From Desulfobaccales bacterium (lineage in GTDB: Bacteria > Desulfobacterota > Desulfobaccia > Desulfobaccales > 0-14-0-80-60-11): a stretch of 34,867 nt of DNA. This document shows, piece by piece, positions 6,592 through 13,620 of the stretch. Location of the stretch: positions 1-34,867 of the forward strand of contig JBBFLF010000027.1 in the NCBI GenBank assembly GCA_037481655.1, read 5' to 3'. The position numbers and the translations under genes are program-made. Every line of letters begins with the position of its first letter. Within the stretch, counting starts at the first letter, position 1. The notes below the pieces were generated by a model. The model saw only the letters and a program-made list of their open reading frames with translations, was not told the origin of the DNA and did not search any database.

Positions 6592-9096
6592 GTGGCCGTC
6601 CTGGACCGACTGAAAGCCTGGCTCACCCGCCGGCGGCAGGCCGCCGGAGCCGGACCTGCGCCCTCACTTCTGGAACGTTACCAGCACTACAAGCGTCTCC
6701 TGGCCGCCAACGGCGCCATCCTGGCCATTCTGGCCGACCTGCAGACCAAGCAGGCCGAAGACTATGTCTTTGACATGGCCTACGTGCGCAACGCGGTCAG
6801 CCGCCTCAACCGGGAGGTGGAAATCCTGGTGGAGGCCCTCATCGCCCTCTCCGGCGGCCGTTATCAGGGCCTACGGGAGGCCCGGGAACGGGTGGCCGCC
6901 AGGCTCCTGGAGGAGCTGGCCCCGCCGGAGATCCGTCCCGGCCCCCTGGCCCTGCCTTTAAGCAAAGTCACCGAGGGCCACTTCTTCGGCGGCAAGGCGG
7001 AAAAGCTGGGGGAACTGAAGCGCCTGGGTTTTCCGGTCCCCCGGGGCTTTGCGGTGAGCGCCTACGCCCAGAAAGTCTTCTTCCAGCAAGGCGGCCTGGA
7101 AGACTTCATCCGGGAGACCATCCAGGAGGCCGACATCCGCAATCTGGCCAGCCTGGAGCGGGCCGGGGAGACCATCCGGGAGCGCCTCCTGGCCACGCCG
7201 CTGCCGGGGGACCTGTCTCAGGCCCTCACCGCCCAAACGCGCCGCCTGGACGTCCCCCGGGTGGCGGTACGCAGCTCCGCCCTGCAGGAGGACGGCTTCC
7301 ACAGCTTCGCCGGCCAGTTTGAGAGCCTGCTCAACGTGCCCGCCCCCGAGCTGGAAGAGCGCTACAAGGAGGTGCTGGCCAGCCAGTTCACCCCCCGGGT
7401 GCTGTATTACTGCCACGCCCGGGGCTTCACCTATCAGGACCTGGCCATGGGGGTGCTGGTGATGGAGATGGTGCCGGCGAAGGCCGCCGGGGTGCTCTAT
7501 ACCGCCGACCCCAAAACCGGGGAGAAGGCTGTGCTCATCAACGCCGTCTTTGGCCTGGGCACCGCGGCGGTGGGCGGCCACGCCGAGCCGGATGTCTACC
7601 GGGTGGAGGAGGGGCGCCTGGCGTCGCTGCGGCTGGGCCGGAAAGCCCAGCGCCACCGGCTCCGGCCGGAAGGGGGCGTGGCGGAAGAGGAGGTGCCGGA
7701 GGCGGAGCAGCCCTGCCTCACTGAAGCCCAGGTCCTGGAGCTGGCGGCCTTAGGAGAGCGAATTGCCGCCCATTTCGGGGTCCCCCAGGATGTGGAGTGG
7801 GCCATAGATGAGGCAGGGGGCTTCCATATCCTTCAGGCCCGGCCGCTTAAGATCAGCCGGCCTTCCCGGGGGGCCTATCTGCCGCCCCGCCTCAAGGAGG
7901 TGCCCCTGCTGGCGGAAGCCGGCATCATTGCCTCCCGGGGGGCCGCCGCCGGGCCGGTGTTCCGCCTGGAAGATCCGGACGTCAGCCTCGTTCCCGAAGG
8001 CGCGGTGCTGGTGGTGCGCCGGGCTCTCCCCGAATACGGCCTGGCGGTGGGCCGGGTGGCGGCGGTGGTCTCCGAAGGCGGCAGCGCCACCAGCCACCTG
8101 GCCACGGTGCTGCGGGAGGCCGGGGTACCGGCGCTCTTCGGCGTCCGGGAGGCCTGGCAACGCCTCACCCCGGGGGACGTGGTGACGGTGGACGCCTATT
8201 ACGGCAACATCTACGCCGGCCGCCAAGAGGGGCTCCTGAAAGCGCCCCCTGCCGACCCCATCCTGCACCAGAGCCGGGCCCGCCAAGCCCTGGAACGGGT
8301 GATGAAACACATCATCCCCCTGAATCTCCTGGACCCCCGGGATCCCGGCTTCCGGCCCCGCAACTGCCGCACCTACCACGACATCACCCGCTTTGCCCAC
8401 GAAAAGGCCATGGCGGAGCTCTTTCAGGTCTCCCGCCACGGCTCCCGGGAGTTTGCCCGGCGGCTGGTCTCCTCCCTGCCCCTGGAGATTTATGTGGTGG
8501 ATGTGGGCGGGGGCCTGAGGCCCGAAGCCCGGGAAGCCCCGGAGGTCACTCCCGAGGATATCACTTCCCGGCCCATGCAGGCCTACTGGCGGGGGGTGGC
8601 GGCCATCGGCTGGCAGGGTCCCCGGCCCCTGGATCTGGCCGGCTTCATGAGCGTGGTCATGGGGGCCGCCTCGGACACCCAGGCCATGGATCGCCTGCAG
8701 GAGGACAACTACGCCATCCTGGCGGCGGATTATCTGAACTTCTCCAGCCGCCTGGGGTATCATTTCACCACTGTGGACGCCTATTTCGGCGAGCCGGAGC
8801 AGAGCTACGTCACCCTGGTGTTTTACGGCGGCGGCGCCGATGTGAGCCGGCGGGTGCGCCGGGCCCAGTTCCTGGCCCGAGTGCTCACCCACCTGGATTT
8901 CCGGGTGGAGGTGAAGGGCGATTCCCTCACCGCCCGCCTGGACGGCGTCAGTCTGGAGGTATTGGAAGAGCGGCTGGAGGTCCTGGGCCGCCTCATCATG
9001 GCCAGCAAGCAGCTGGATGTCGCCATGGCGGACGACAGCCTCATCGAGCAGTACTTCGAGGAATTCATCAATTCCGGCTATCGCCTGGCCCGCTGA
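6592..9096 (+). CDS. PEP-synthase-like ATP-grasp/phosphohistidine protein with novel C-terminus (paralogue 1)
   Basis: An 834-residue protein. Residues 1-123 are helical and unassigned. Residues about 124-420 match the ATP-binding half of PEP synthase/PPDK: FGGKAEKLGELKRLGFPVPRG, AVRSSALQEDGFHSFAGQFE, AAGVLYTADP and DVEWAIDE...LQARPLK. Residues about 440-545 are the swivelling phosphohistidine domain, with His502 in GGSATSHLATVLREAGVPA. The expected C-terminal PEP/pyruvate TIM barrel is missing. Residues about 560-834 instead carry NCRTYHDITRFAHEKAM (Cys592, His596), RLGYHFTTVDAY and a GGGADVSRRVRRAQF motif, shared with the paralogue at 11001. It should take phosphate from ATP onto His502, but the acceptor is unknown; calling it pyruvate, water dikinase would be wrong. 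The start is GTG, with GAGGG 15 bases upstream. A related case is rifampin phosphotransferase, which uses the same two domains on another acceptor. Confidence 0.85.
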   Translation: MAVLDRLKAWLTRRRQAAGAGPAPSLLERYQHYKRLLAANGAILAILADLQTKQAEDYVFDMAYVRNAVSRLNREVEILVEALIALSGGRYQGLREARERVAARLLEELAPPEIRPGPLALPLSKVTEGHFFGGKAEKLGELKRLGFPVPRGFAVSAYAQKVFFQQGGLEDFIRETIQEADIRNLASLERAGETIRERLLATPLPGDLSQALTAQTRRLDVPRVAVRSSALQEDGFHSFAGQFESLLNVPAPELEERYKEVLASQFTPRVLYYCHARGFTYQDLAMGVLVMEMVPAKAAGVLYTADPKTGEKAVLINAVFGLGTAAVGGHAEPDVYRVEEGRLASLRLGRKAQRHRLRPEGGVAEEEVPEAEQPCLTEAQVLELAALGERIAAHFGVPQDVEWAIDEAGGFHILQARPLKISRPSRGAYLPPRLKEVPLLAEAGIIASRGAAAGPVFRLEDPDVSLVPEGAVLVVRRALPEYGLAVGRVAAVVSEGGSATSHLATVLREAGVPALFGVREAWQRLTPGDVVTVDAYYGNIYAGRQEGLLKAPPADPILHQSRARQALERVMKHIIPLNLLDPRDPGFRPRNCRTYHDITRFAHEKAMAELFQVSRHGSREFARRLVSSLPLEIYVVDVGGGLRPEAREAPEVTPEDITSRPMQAYWRGVAAIGWQGPRPLDLAGFMSVVMGAASDTQAMDRLQEDNYAILAADYLNFSSRLGYHFTTVDAYFGEPEQSYVTLVFYGGGADVSRRVRRAQFLARVLTHLDFRVEVKGDSLTARLDGVSLEVLEERLEVLGRLIMASKQLDVAMADDSLIEQYFEEFINSGYRLAR

Positions 9097-9186
9097 CCCG
9101 AGCCTCAGGGAGCCAGGACTTTCCTGGCCGGTTCTGGTCAACGGCTTGCCCTGTATTGCCCTCGGCGCCTGTGACTGAGGGATCCC

Positions 9187-9210
9187 CGCCGGCACCCTCT
9201 TGTGCCGGCG
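9187..9210 (+). other. Strong hairpin before the 21-residue peptide gene
   Basis: Bases 9187-9195 and 9202-9210 make a perfect 9-bp GC stem with a 6-base loop (CCTCTT). There is no U-tract after it. It lies 19 bases before the ATG of the small membrane peptide. It could be a 3' stabiliser of the upstream mRNA, a weak terminator, or a structure controlling translation of the peptide. Confidence 0.55.
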
Positions 9211-9228
9211 ATCAATTGAGAGGTGCAT

Positions 9229-9294
9229 ATGGAATGGCTGTGGCTGCTCCTGCTGGTGGCAGCGATCCTGCTCCTGGCCCGAGGGGGCTGCTGA
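9229..9294 (+). CDS. Single-span membrane miniprotein, 21 aa
   Basis: A 21-codon reading frame preceded by GAGAGG about 6 bases before the ATG. The product is almost one hydrophobic helix (Leu, Val, Ala, Ile and two Trp) ending in Ala-Arg-Gly-Gly-Cys. This is the profile of bacterial membrane miniproteins that bind and tune larger membrane proteins. It lies between the first dikinase-like protein and the convergent TSUP transporter gene, which is a possible partner. The evidence is the Shine-Dalgarno site, the hydrophobicity and the well-formed hairpin before it; chance cannot be excluded for so short a frame. Confidence 0.45.
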   Translation: MEWLWLLLLVAAILLLARGGC

Positions 9295-9325
9295 GGCAGG
9301 TGATTCCCGGCTTCGGGTAAGCTGG

Positions 9326-9358
9326 AAAAAAAAATTAAGGGCGGCCCCGCGGCCGCCC
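9326..9358 (-). terminator. Rho-independent terminator of the TSUP operon
   Basis: Bases 9339-9346 and 9351-9358 form a perfect 8-bp GC stem with a 4-base loop. On the minus strand it is followed by TTAA and nine T (complement of 9326-9334). A second 9-bp dyad (9375-9383 with 9400-9408) lies between it and the TSUP stop codon. Confidence 0.9.
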
Positions 9359-9419
9359 GGCAGCAATCAAAGAAGGGGGCTCCAGACCATACGTGCTCCG
9401 GAGCCCCCGACGGTTCTGA

Positions 9420-10439
9420 TCAGTGACCCAGACCCAGCTTTTCCGCCTGCTCCTTTTTGAAGCCGATCCACAGGCGGACCATGATGACCACGCACATCCC
9501 CAGGGCGGCGCACATCACCACCCAGGCGGCGGCCACGGAGAAGTTGAACTGCTTCAAGGCCACGGAAAGGCCCGCCAGGATGATCATGATGGCGAAAAGC
9601 AGCCGGATGCCGTAGCCCCTGACGTATTTCACCGCAGTGACGCCGATCTGGGCGCCCACCGAGGCCCCCACCAGCATGTAGATGGCGGCCACGATGTCCA
9701 CCGCGCCCTTGATGCCGTAGGTCCAGCAGCCGTAGGCGCCGGCGAAGAGCACGGAGAAGAGGTCGGTGCCCACCGCAATGGCCGTGGGGCAGCCGATGAG
9801 ATAGATCAAGGCCGGCATGCGGATGAAGCCGCCGCCCACGCCCAGGAAGCCGGAGAGGTAGCCGGTGAAGAAGAACACCCCCATCACCGTCCAGAAGGAG
9901 ATGGTGATGCCGGAGGTGGGGAAGTGCATCATGGGGGGCAGGTTCCAGGCCTTGCGGGGCGGAGCCGTGCCCGCGGCCCGGGCCGCCGCCTTGGCTGCCG
10001 CGGCCGCAGCCCGCTGCTCTTTGGTGGCGTAGTCATAGATCATGTAAATGCCCAGGCCGAAGAGCAGGGCCATGTACGTATAGCGTACTACCGGGCCGGC
10101 CAGCCCCAGGCGGGTGAGAAACATGACGCTCTGGGCGCCGGCCTCCACCCCGATGACCGAGCCGATGATGGACCAGATGCCCAGCTTGAAGTCCACGTTC
10201 CCCATCTTGCGGTGCTTGGCGGTGGCCACGATGGACTTGCCGAAGATGTGGGCCAGGTCGGTGCCGATGGCATAGGCCATGGGGAAGCCGAAGATGTTCA
10301 GGGCCGGGGTCACCACCCAGGCGCCGCCGACGCCGAAGAAGCCGCCCAGCACGCCCACGGAGAAGCCGATGGCCACGAGGATAAGGGCGTTGAAATCCCG
10401 TTCCGCAATGGGCAGATAAACATTGAAGAAATCCAGCAT
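9420..10439 (-). CDS. TSUP family (TauE/SafE) sulfite/organosulfonate exporter-like permease
   Basis: A 339-residue polytopic membrane protein of the TSUP family. Both halves carry the family's Gly-rich motif after the first helix (GGFFGVGGAWVVTPAL near residue 33 and SGFLGVGGGFIRMPAL in the second half), each followed by a Gly-Thr-Asp-Leu turn. An Ala-rich cytoplasmic linker near residues 145-165 joins the halves. Family members move sulfite, sulfonates or other small anions; in sulfur-metabolising bacteria they are often assigned to sulfite or sulfate, but the substrate here is not proven. GGAGG is 9 bases before the ATG. The small membrane protein at 10458-10754 is 18 bases upstream in the same operon. 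It sits between two dikinase-like paralogues. Confidence 0.9.
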   Translation of the reverse strand: MLDFFNVYLPIAERDFNALILVAIGFSVGVLGGFFGVGGAWVVTPALNIFGFPMAYAIGTDLAHIFGKSIVATAKHRKMGNVDFKLGIWSIIGSVIGVEAGAQSVMFLTRLGLAGPVVRYTYMALLFGLGIYMIYDYATKEQRAAAAAAKAAARAAGTAPPRKAWNLPPMMHFPTSGITISFWTVMGVFFFTGYLSGFLGVGGGFIRMPALIYLIGCPTAIAVGTDLFSVLFAGAYGCWTYGIKGAVDIVAAIYMLVGASVGAQIGVTAVKYVRGYGIRLLFAIMIILAGLSVALKQFNFSVAAAWVVMCAALGMCVVIMVRLWIGFKKEQAEKLGLGH

Positions 10440-10457
10440 GTGCCTTATCCTCCCCCC

Positions 10458-10754
10458 TTACTCGTGGTGCTCGATCTTGCTGACTTCCATGCCGATGGCC
10501 TTGAGGATGACGTCGGTCACCACCGCGATGGCCGCCCCCACCACTCCCATGACAATCGTCACCAGGATGGCAAAGACAAACTTGTTGCTATTATACCAGG
10601 AGGCGAAAAAGTAATTGATGGCGCCCAGGCCCTCCACCCGCACCGTCCGGGTGGCCATGTCCGGGACGTCCTTGTCCCCCGGGCCGGCGGCCAGGGCCAG
10701 GACCGGGAGGGCCAGAAGGACAAAGTTGACGAACATGATTTTCAGTTTCTTCAT
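10458..10754 (-). CDS. Small exported/membrane protein upstream of TSUP, 98 aa
   Basis: A 98-residue protein with an N-terminal signal sequence (about residues 1-23, ending Leu-Ala-Leu-Ala-Ala), a short polar segment, and a C-terminal membrane helix near residues 58-85. The tail is charged with two His (IEHHE). I know no function. It precedes the TSUP gene by 18 bases, so it is probably an accessory subunit. GGAGG lies 6 bases before the ATG at 10754; the in-frame GTG at 10760 abuts the Shine-Dalgarno site and is unlikely. It is divergent from the sigma-54-driven gene at 11001. Confidence 0.75.
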   Translation of the reverse strand: MKKLKIMFVNFVLLALPVLALAAGPGDKDVPDMATRTVRVEGLGAINYFFASWYNSNKFVFAILVTIVMGVVGAAIAVVTDVILKAIGMEVSKIEHHE

Positions 10755-10849
10755 TCTCACCCTCCAAAAAAGTTTATAATTGCACTTCAGGAGCGGACAG
10801 TGCCGGACCTGAATCCACTTCCCGGTCAGAATTGTTTACAGGCCGTCAA

Positions 10850-10873
10850 AGAGCCGGGGTGTGAGTCGGCTCT
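10850..10873 (+). promoter_or_regulatory. Dyad upstream of the sigma-54 promoter (candidate activator site)
   Basis: AGAGCCG (10850-10856) and CGGCTCT (10867-10873) form a perfect 7-bp inverted repeat with a 10-base spacer. Its centre is about 65 bases before the predicted start site of the sigma-54 promoter. Enhancer-binding activators use such dyads, usually somewhat further upstream, so this is a candidate only. Confidence 0.4.
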
Positions 10874-10898
10874 GGCGGGGTGGAAACAAGAAAAAAAC

Positions 10899-10915
10899 CT
10901 GGCACATATTTTGCT
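10899..10915 (+). promoter_or_regulatory. Sigma-54 (RpoN) promoter
   Basis: CTGGCAC-ATATT-TTGCT matches the -24/-12 consensus TGGCAC-N5-TTGC(A/T), with the GG and GC elements exactly 12 bases apart. The start site would be near 10926, giving a leader of about 75 bases to the ATG at 11001. It should make transcription of the second dikinase-like gene and the universal stress protein depend on an enhancer-binding activator. Confidence 0.8.
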
Positions 10916-10941
10916 AAATTAAAATTTTTTAGCTGGAAATC

Positions 10942-10955
10942 GTGAATTAATTCAC
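10942..10955 (+). promoter_or_regulatory. Perfect 14-bp palindrome in the leader (possible operator)
   Basis: GTGAATTAATTCAC is a perfect palindrome placed about 16-29 bases after the predicted sigma-54 start site and 45 bases before the ATG at 11001. The position suits a repressor operator or a site shared with the divergent TSUP operon. No regulator gene is nearby to name. Confidence 0.5.
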
Positions 10956-11000
10956 ATTATCTTCCCCTGCTTGTCAAGAGATTTTTCATCAACGGACCTT

Positions 11001-13577
11001 ATGGGGTGGCGGGATTTTTTCCGATGGCGCCGCAAGCCGGCCCAACGTCTCGGGCTGAGGGAAATCTTCCAGGGTTTCCAGCAGGTTCTGGCGGCCAATA
11101 ATGAAGTCCTGGCCCTGATGGGCGACCTGGAGGAGAAGCTCTCCGGCCGCCTCAGCCTGGACCTGCCGGAGCTGCGCCGGGTGATCCACACTCTGGATGA
11201 GCACCTCACCCGGCTGGTGGCCGCCCTGGCCCGTATGTCCGGCAACCGCTGGCCGGAGCTGGAGCAGACTCGCCGCCGGCTCCAGGTCCTCATCCAGATG
11301 CGGCTGGCGGAGCATCCTCCCGTCCCGGAGACGCCGTTCGTTCTCTTTCTCCGCCAAGCCAAACCGGAGGAGCTGGCCGCCCTGGGAGGCAAGGCCGCCA
11401 ATTTGGCCCGCCTGGCCCAGGCCGGGTTGGCGGTGCCCGAGGGCTTTGTGGCCACCGCCCGGGCTTACCGCCGGTTCATGAGTCAAAGGCTCCCCGGCAA
11501 GACCACGGTGCTGGAGGAGGTGATTCAGGCGCGGCTGGCCCGGCTGGATTTTGCCGATCCGGCGGCGGTGGCCCAGGCGGCCCGGGAGATCCAGGCCCTC
11601 ATCCTGGCCCAGCCCCTGCCCGACGACCTTTCTCAGGAGCTCCTGAACGCCGCCCGCCGCCTGGCCCCCAACGGCACCCGCCTGGTGGTGCGCTCCAGCG
11701 GCTCCCGGGAGGAGGTGACTGCCACCTTTGCCGGGGTCTATGACAGTTTCCTCAACGTCTCTCCGGAGGAGGTCCCCGAGCGCTGGCGCCAGGTGGTGGC
11801 CAGCCACTTCTCCCACCGGGCCCTGCAATATTTCCGGGACCTGGGCCTGGAGGTGGCCGAGGCCTTCATGGCGGTGCTGGTGCAGCGCCTCATCCCGGCC
11901 CGGGCCGCCGGCGTGCTTTTCACCACCGACCCCGAGAGCTTCCGCTTTGACCGGCTGCTGGTGAGCGCCTCCTGGGGGTTGGGGCCGGAGCTGGTGATGA
12001 GCGAAAGCAACCCGGACCTTTATGTGGTGGACAAGCAAAGCGGCCGGGTGGTCTCCTCCCAGGTGGGGCACAAAGCCCGGCAGCTCATCCTCCAGGGCGA
12101 CCGGCTGGCGGCCCAGATCCTCCCCGCCGAAGTGGCCCAGACCCCGGTCTTGACCCCCCGGGACCTGGAGGAGCTGGCCAGGGTGGCCCTGGACCTGGAA
12201 GATCTCCTGGCCGGGCCCCAGGACGTGGAGTGGGTCCAGGACTGGCAGGGGCGTTGCCACCTGGTGCAGTGCCGGCCCCTGCGCATCTCCCGGGCCCAGG
12301 CCCGCCGCTTCCTGGAGGAGGTCGGCCGGGAGTGCCGGGCCGAAGTGCTCCTGGAGGCCGGCATCCCCGGCTCCTGGGGGGTGGGCGCCGGACCGGTGTT
12401 CATCCTCACCCCGGAGAGAAGTCAGGAAGAGGTGCCCGCCGGCGCGGTGCTGGTCATCCCCCGCACCTCCCCGCAGCTCACCCCGGTGCTCTCCCGGGTG
12501 GCCGCCCTGGTGGCGGATGTGGGCTCCGCCACGGGTCACATGGCCCTGGTGGCCCGGGAGTACGGCATCCCCGCCCTGGTGGACACCTTCCAGGCCACCA
12601 AGCTCCTCAAGCCGGGGGAGGTGGTGACGGTGGATGCCTACAACGCCCGCATCTACCGGGGCCGGGTGGAGGAGCTGGTGCGCTTTGAGGAGCGCCAGCG
12701 GCCGCATCTCTTGCGCTCCCCGGGGCTGGAGCGCCTCCGGGCCGTCCTGGATCTGATCGTGCCCCTCACCCTGGTGGACTTTAAAAGCCCCAAATTTCGG
12801 CCGGAGAACTGCCGCACCTACCACGACATCGCCTTTTTCGCCCATGAAAAGGCCATGCAGGTGATGTTCGGCCTCATGGACGAGGTGGCCGCCGGGCGGG
12901 TGCCGGCCCTGCGCCTTTTGAAACTGGACACCCGCCTGCCCCTGAACCTGCACCTGGTGGATGTGGGGGACGGCCTGGCCAGCCACGAAAATCCGGTGCC
13001 GCCGGAGGACATCCTGTCGGTGCCCTTCAAGGCCCTGTGGCGGGGCATCAGCCATCCGGACATCTCCTGGGCCGGCCCGGTACCGGTGAGCGTGGGCGGC
13101 TTCCTCCACGTCCTGGGCCAGTCCGCCATCCGCCCGCCGGAGCAGTTCTGGGACAAGACCTACGCCATCGTCTCCCGGCATTATGTCAACTACGCCTGCC
13201 GCCTGGGCTACCATTACCAGAGTGTGGACAGCTATTGCGGCCCCACCGCGGCGGACAACTACATCAATTTCAACTTCAAGGGCGGCGCGGCGGATGAACT
13301 GCGGCGTATCCGCCGGGCCAAGTTCATTGCCCTGGTGGTGGCGGCCTTGGGCTTTGAGGTGGAGCAGCACCTGGATGTCATCCGGGCCCGTTTCCGCAAA
13401 CGCCCCCTGGAGGAAACGGAGGAGCGCCTGGATCTGGTGGGCCGCCTCATGGCCTACGTCCGCCAGATGGACATGCTCATGTCCCACGACGGCATGATCA
13501 CCTTCCTGGCGGAGCGCTTCCTCGCCGGTCATTATGAGCGGCCCCAGGGAACAGAGGGCTTCTCCGGGCCCTCGTGA
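11001..13577 (+). CDS. PEP-synthase-like ATP-grasp/phosphohistidine protein with novel C-terminus (paralogue 2)
   Basis: An 858-residue paralogue of the 6592 gene with the same order of domains: a helical N-terminus (about 1-115), an ATP-binding half (LGGKAANLARLAQAGLAVPEG, LVVRSSGSREEVTATFAGVY, AAGVLFTTDPESF, DVEWVQDWQ...QCRPLRI), and a swivelling domain with His513 in GSATGHMALVAREYGIPA. It is followed by the shared C-terminal domain (NCRTYHDIAFFAHEKAM with Cys604 and His608; RLGYHYQSVDSYCG; GGAADELRRIRRAKF). No PEP-binding barrel is present. I chose the ATG at 11001 because its N-terminus then lines up with the paralogue; a TTG at 10971 is in frame but has no ribosome-binding site. A sigma-54 promoter lies at 10899-10915. 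The universal stress protein follows after 43 bases. The phosphate acceptor is unknown. Confidence 0.85.
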   Translation: MGWRDFFRWRRKPAQRLGLREIFQGFQQVLAANNEVLALMGDLEEKLSGRLSLDLPELRRVIHTLDEHLTRLVAALARMSGNRWPELEQTRRRLQVLIQMRLAEHPPVPETPFVLFLRQAKPEELAALGGKAANLARLAQAGLAVPEGFVATARAYRRFMSQRLPGKTTVLEEVIQARLARLDFADPAAVAQAAREIQALILAQPLPDDLSQELLNAARRLAPNGTRLVVRSSGSREEVTATFAGVYDSFLNVSPEEVPERWRQVVASHFSHRALQYFRDLGLEVAEAFMAVLVQRLIPARAAGVLFTTDPESFRFDRLLVSASWGLGPELVMSESNPDLYVVDKQSGRVVSSQVGHKARQLILQGDRLAAQILPAEVAQTPVLTPRDLEELARVALDLEDLLAGPQDVEWVQDWQGRCHLVQCRPLRISRAQARRFLEEVGRECRAEVLLEAGIPGSWGVGAGPVFILTPERSQEEVPAGAVLVIPRTSPQLTPVLSRVAALVADVGSATGHMALVAREYGIPALVDTFQATKLLKPGEVVTVDAYNARIYRGRVEELVRFEERQRPHLLRSPGLERLRAVLDLIVPLTLVDFKSPKFRPENCRTYHDIAFFAHEKAMQVMFGLMDEVAAGRVPALRLLKLDTRLPLNLHLVDVGDGLASHENPVPPEDILSVPFKALWRGISHPDISWAGPVPVSVGGFLHVLGQSAIRPPEQFWDKTYAIVSRHYVNYACRLGYHYQSVDSYCGPTAADNYINFNFKGGAADELRRIRRAKFIALVVAALGFEVEQHLDVIRARFRKRPLEETEERLDLVGRLMAYVRQMDMLMSHDGMITFLAERFLAGHYERPQGTEGFSGPS

Positions 13578-13620
13578 CCCTCATTGCCGGATGGGGACCT
13601 GCAAAACCAGCGGAGGGATG

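Noticed and set aside
10989-13532. An open frame of about 850 codons on the minus strand opposite the second dikinase-like gene
   Set aside because: It mirrors the GC-rich codon pattern of the real gene, is rich in His, Gly and Gln without domain motifs, and has no matching ribosome-binding site. The same applies to long antisense frames near 15498-17297 and 7750-9366.
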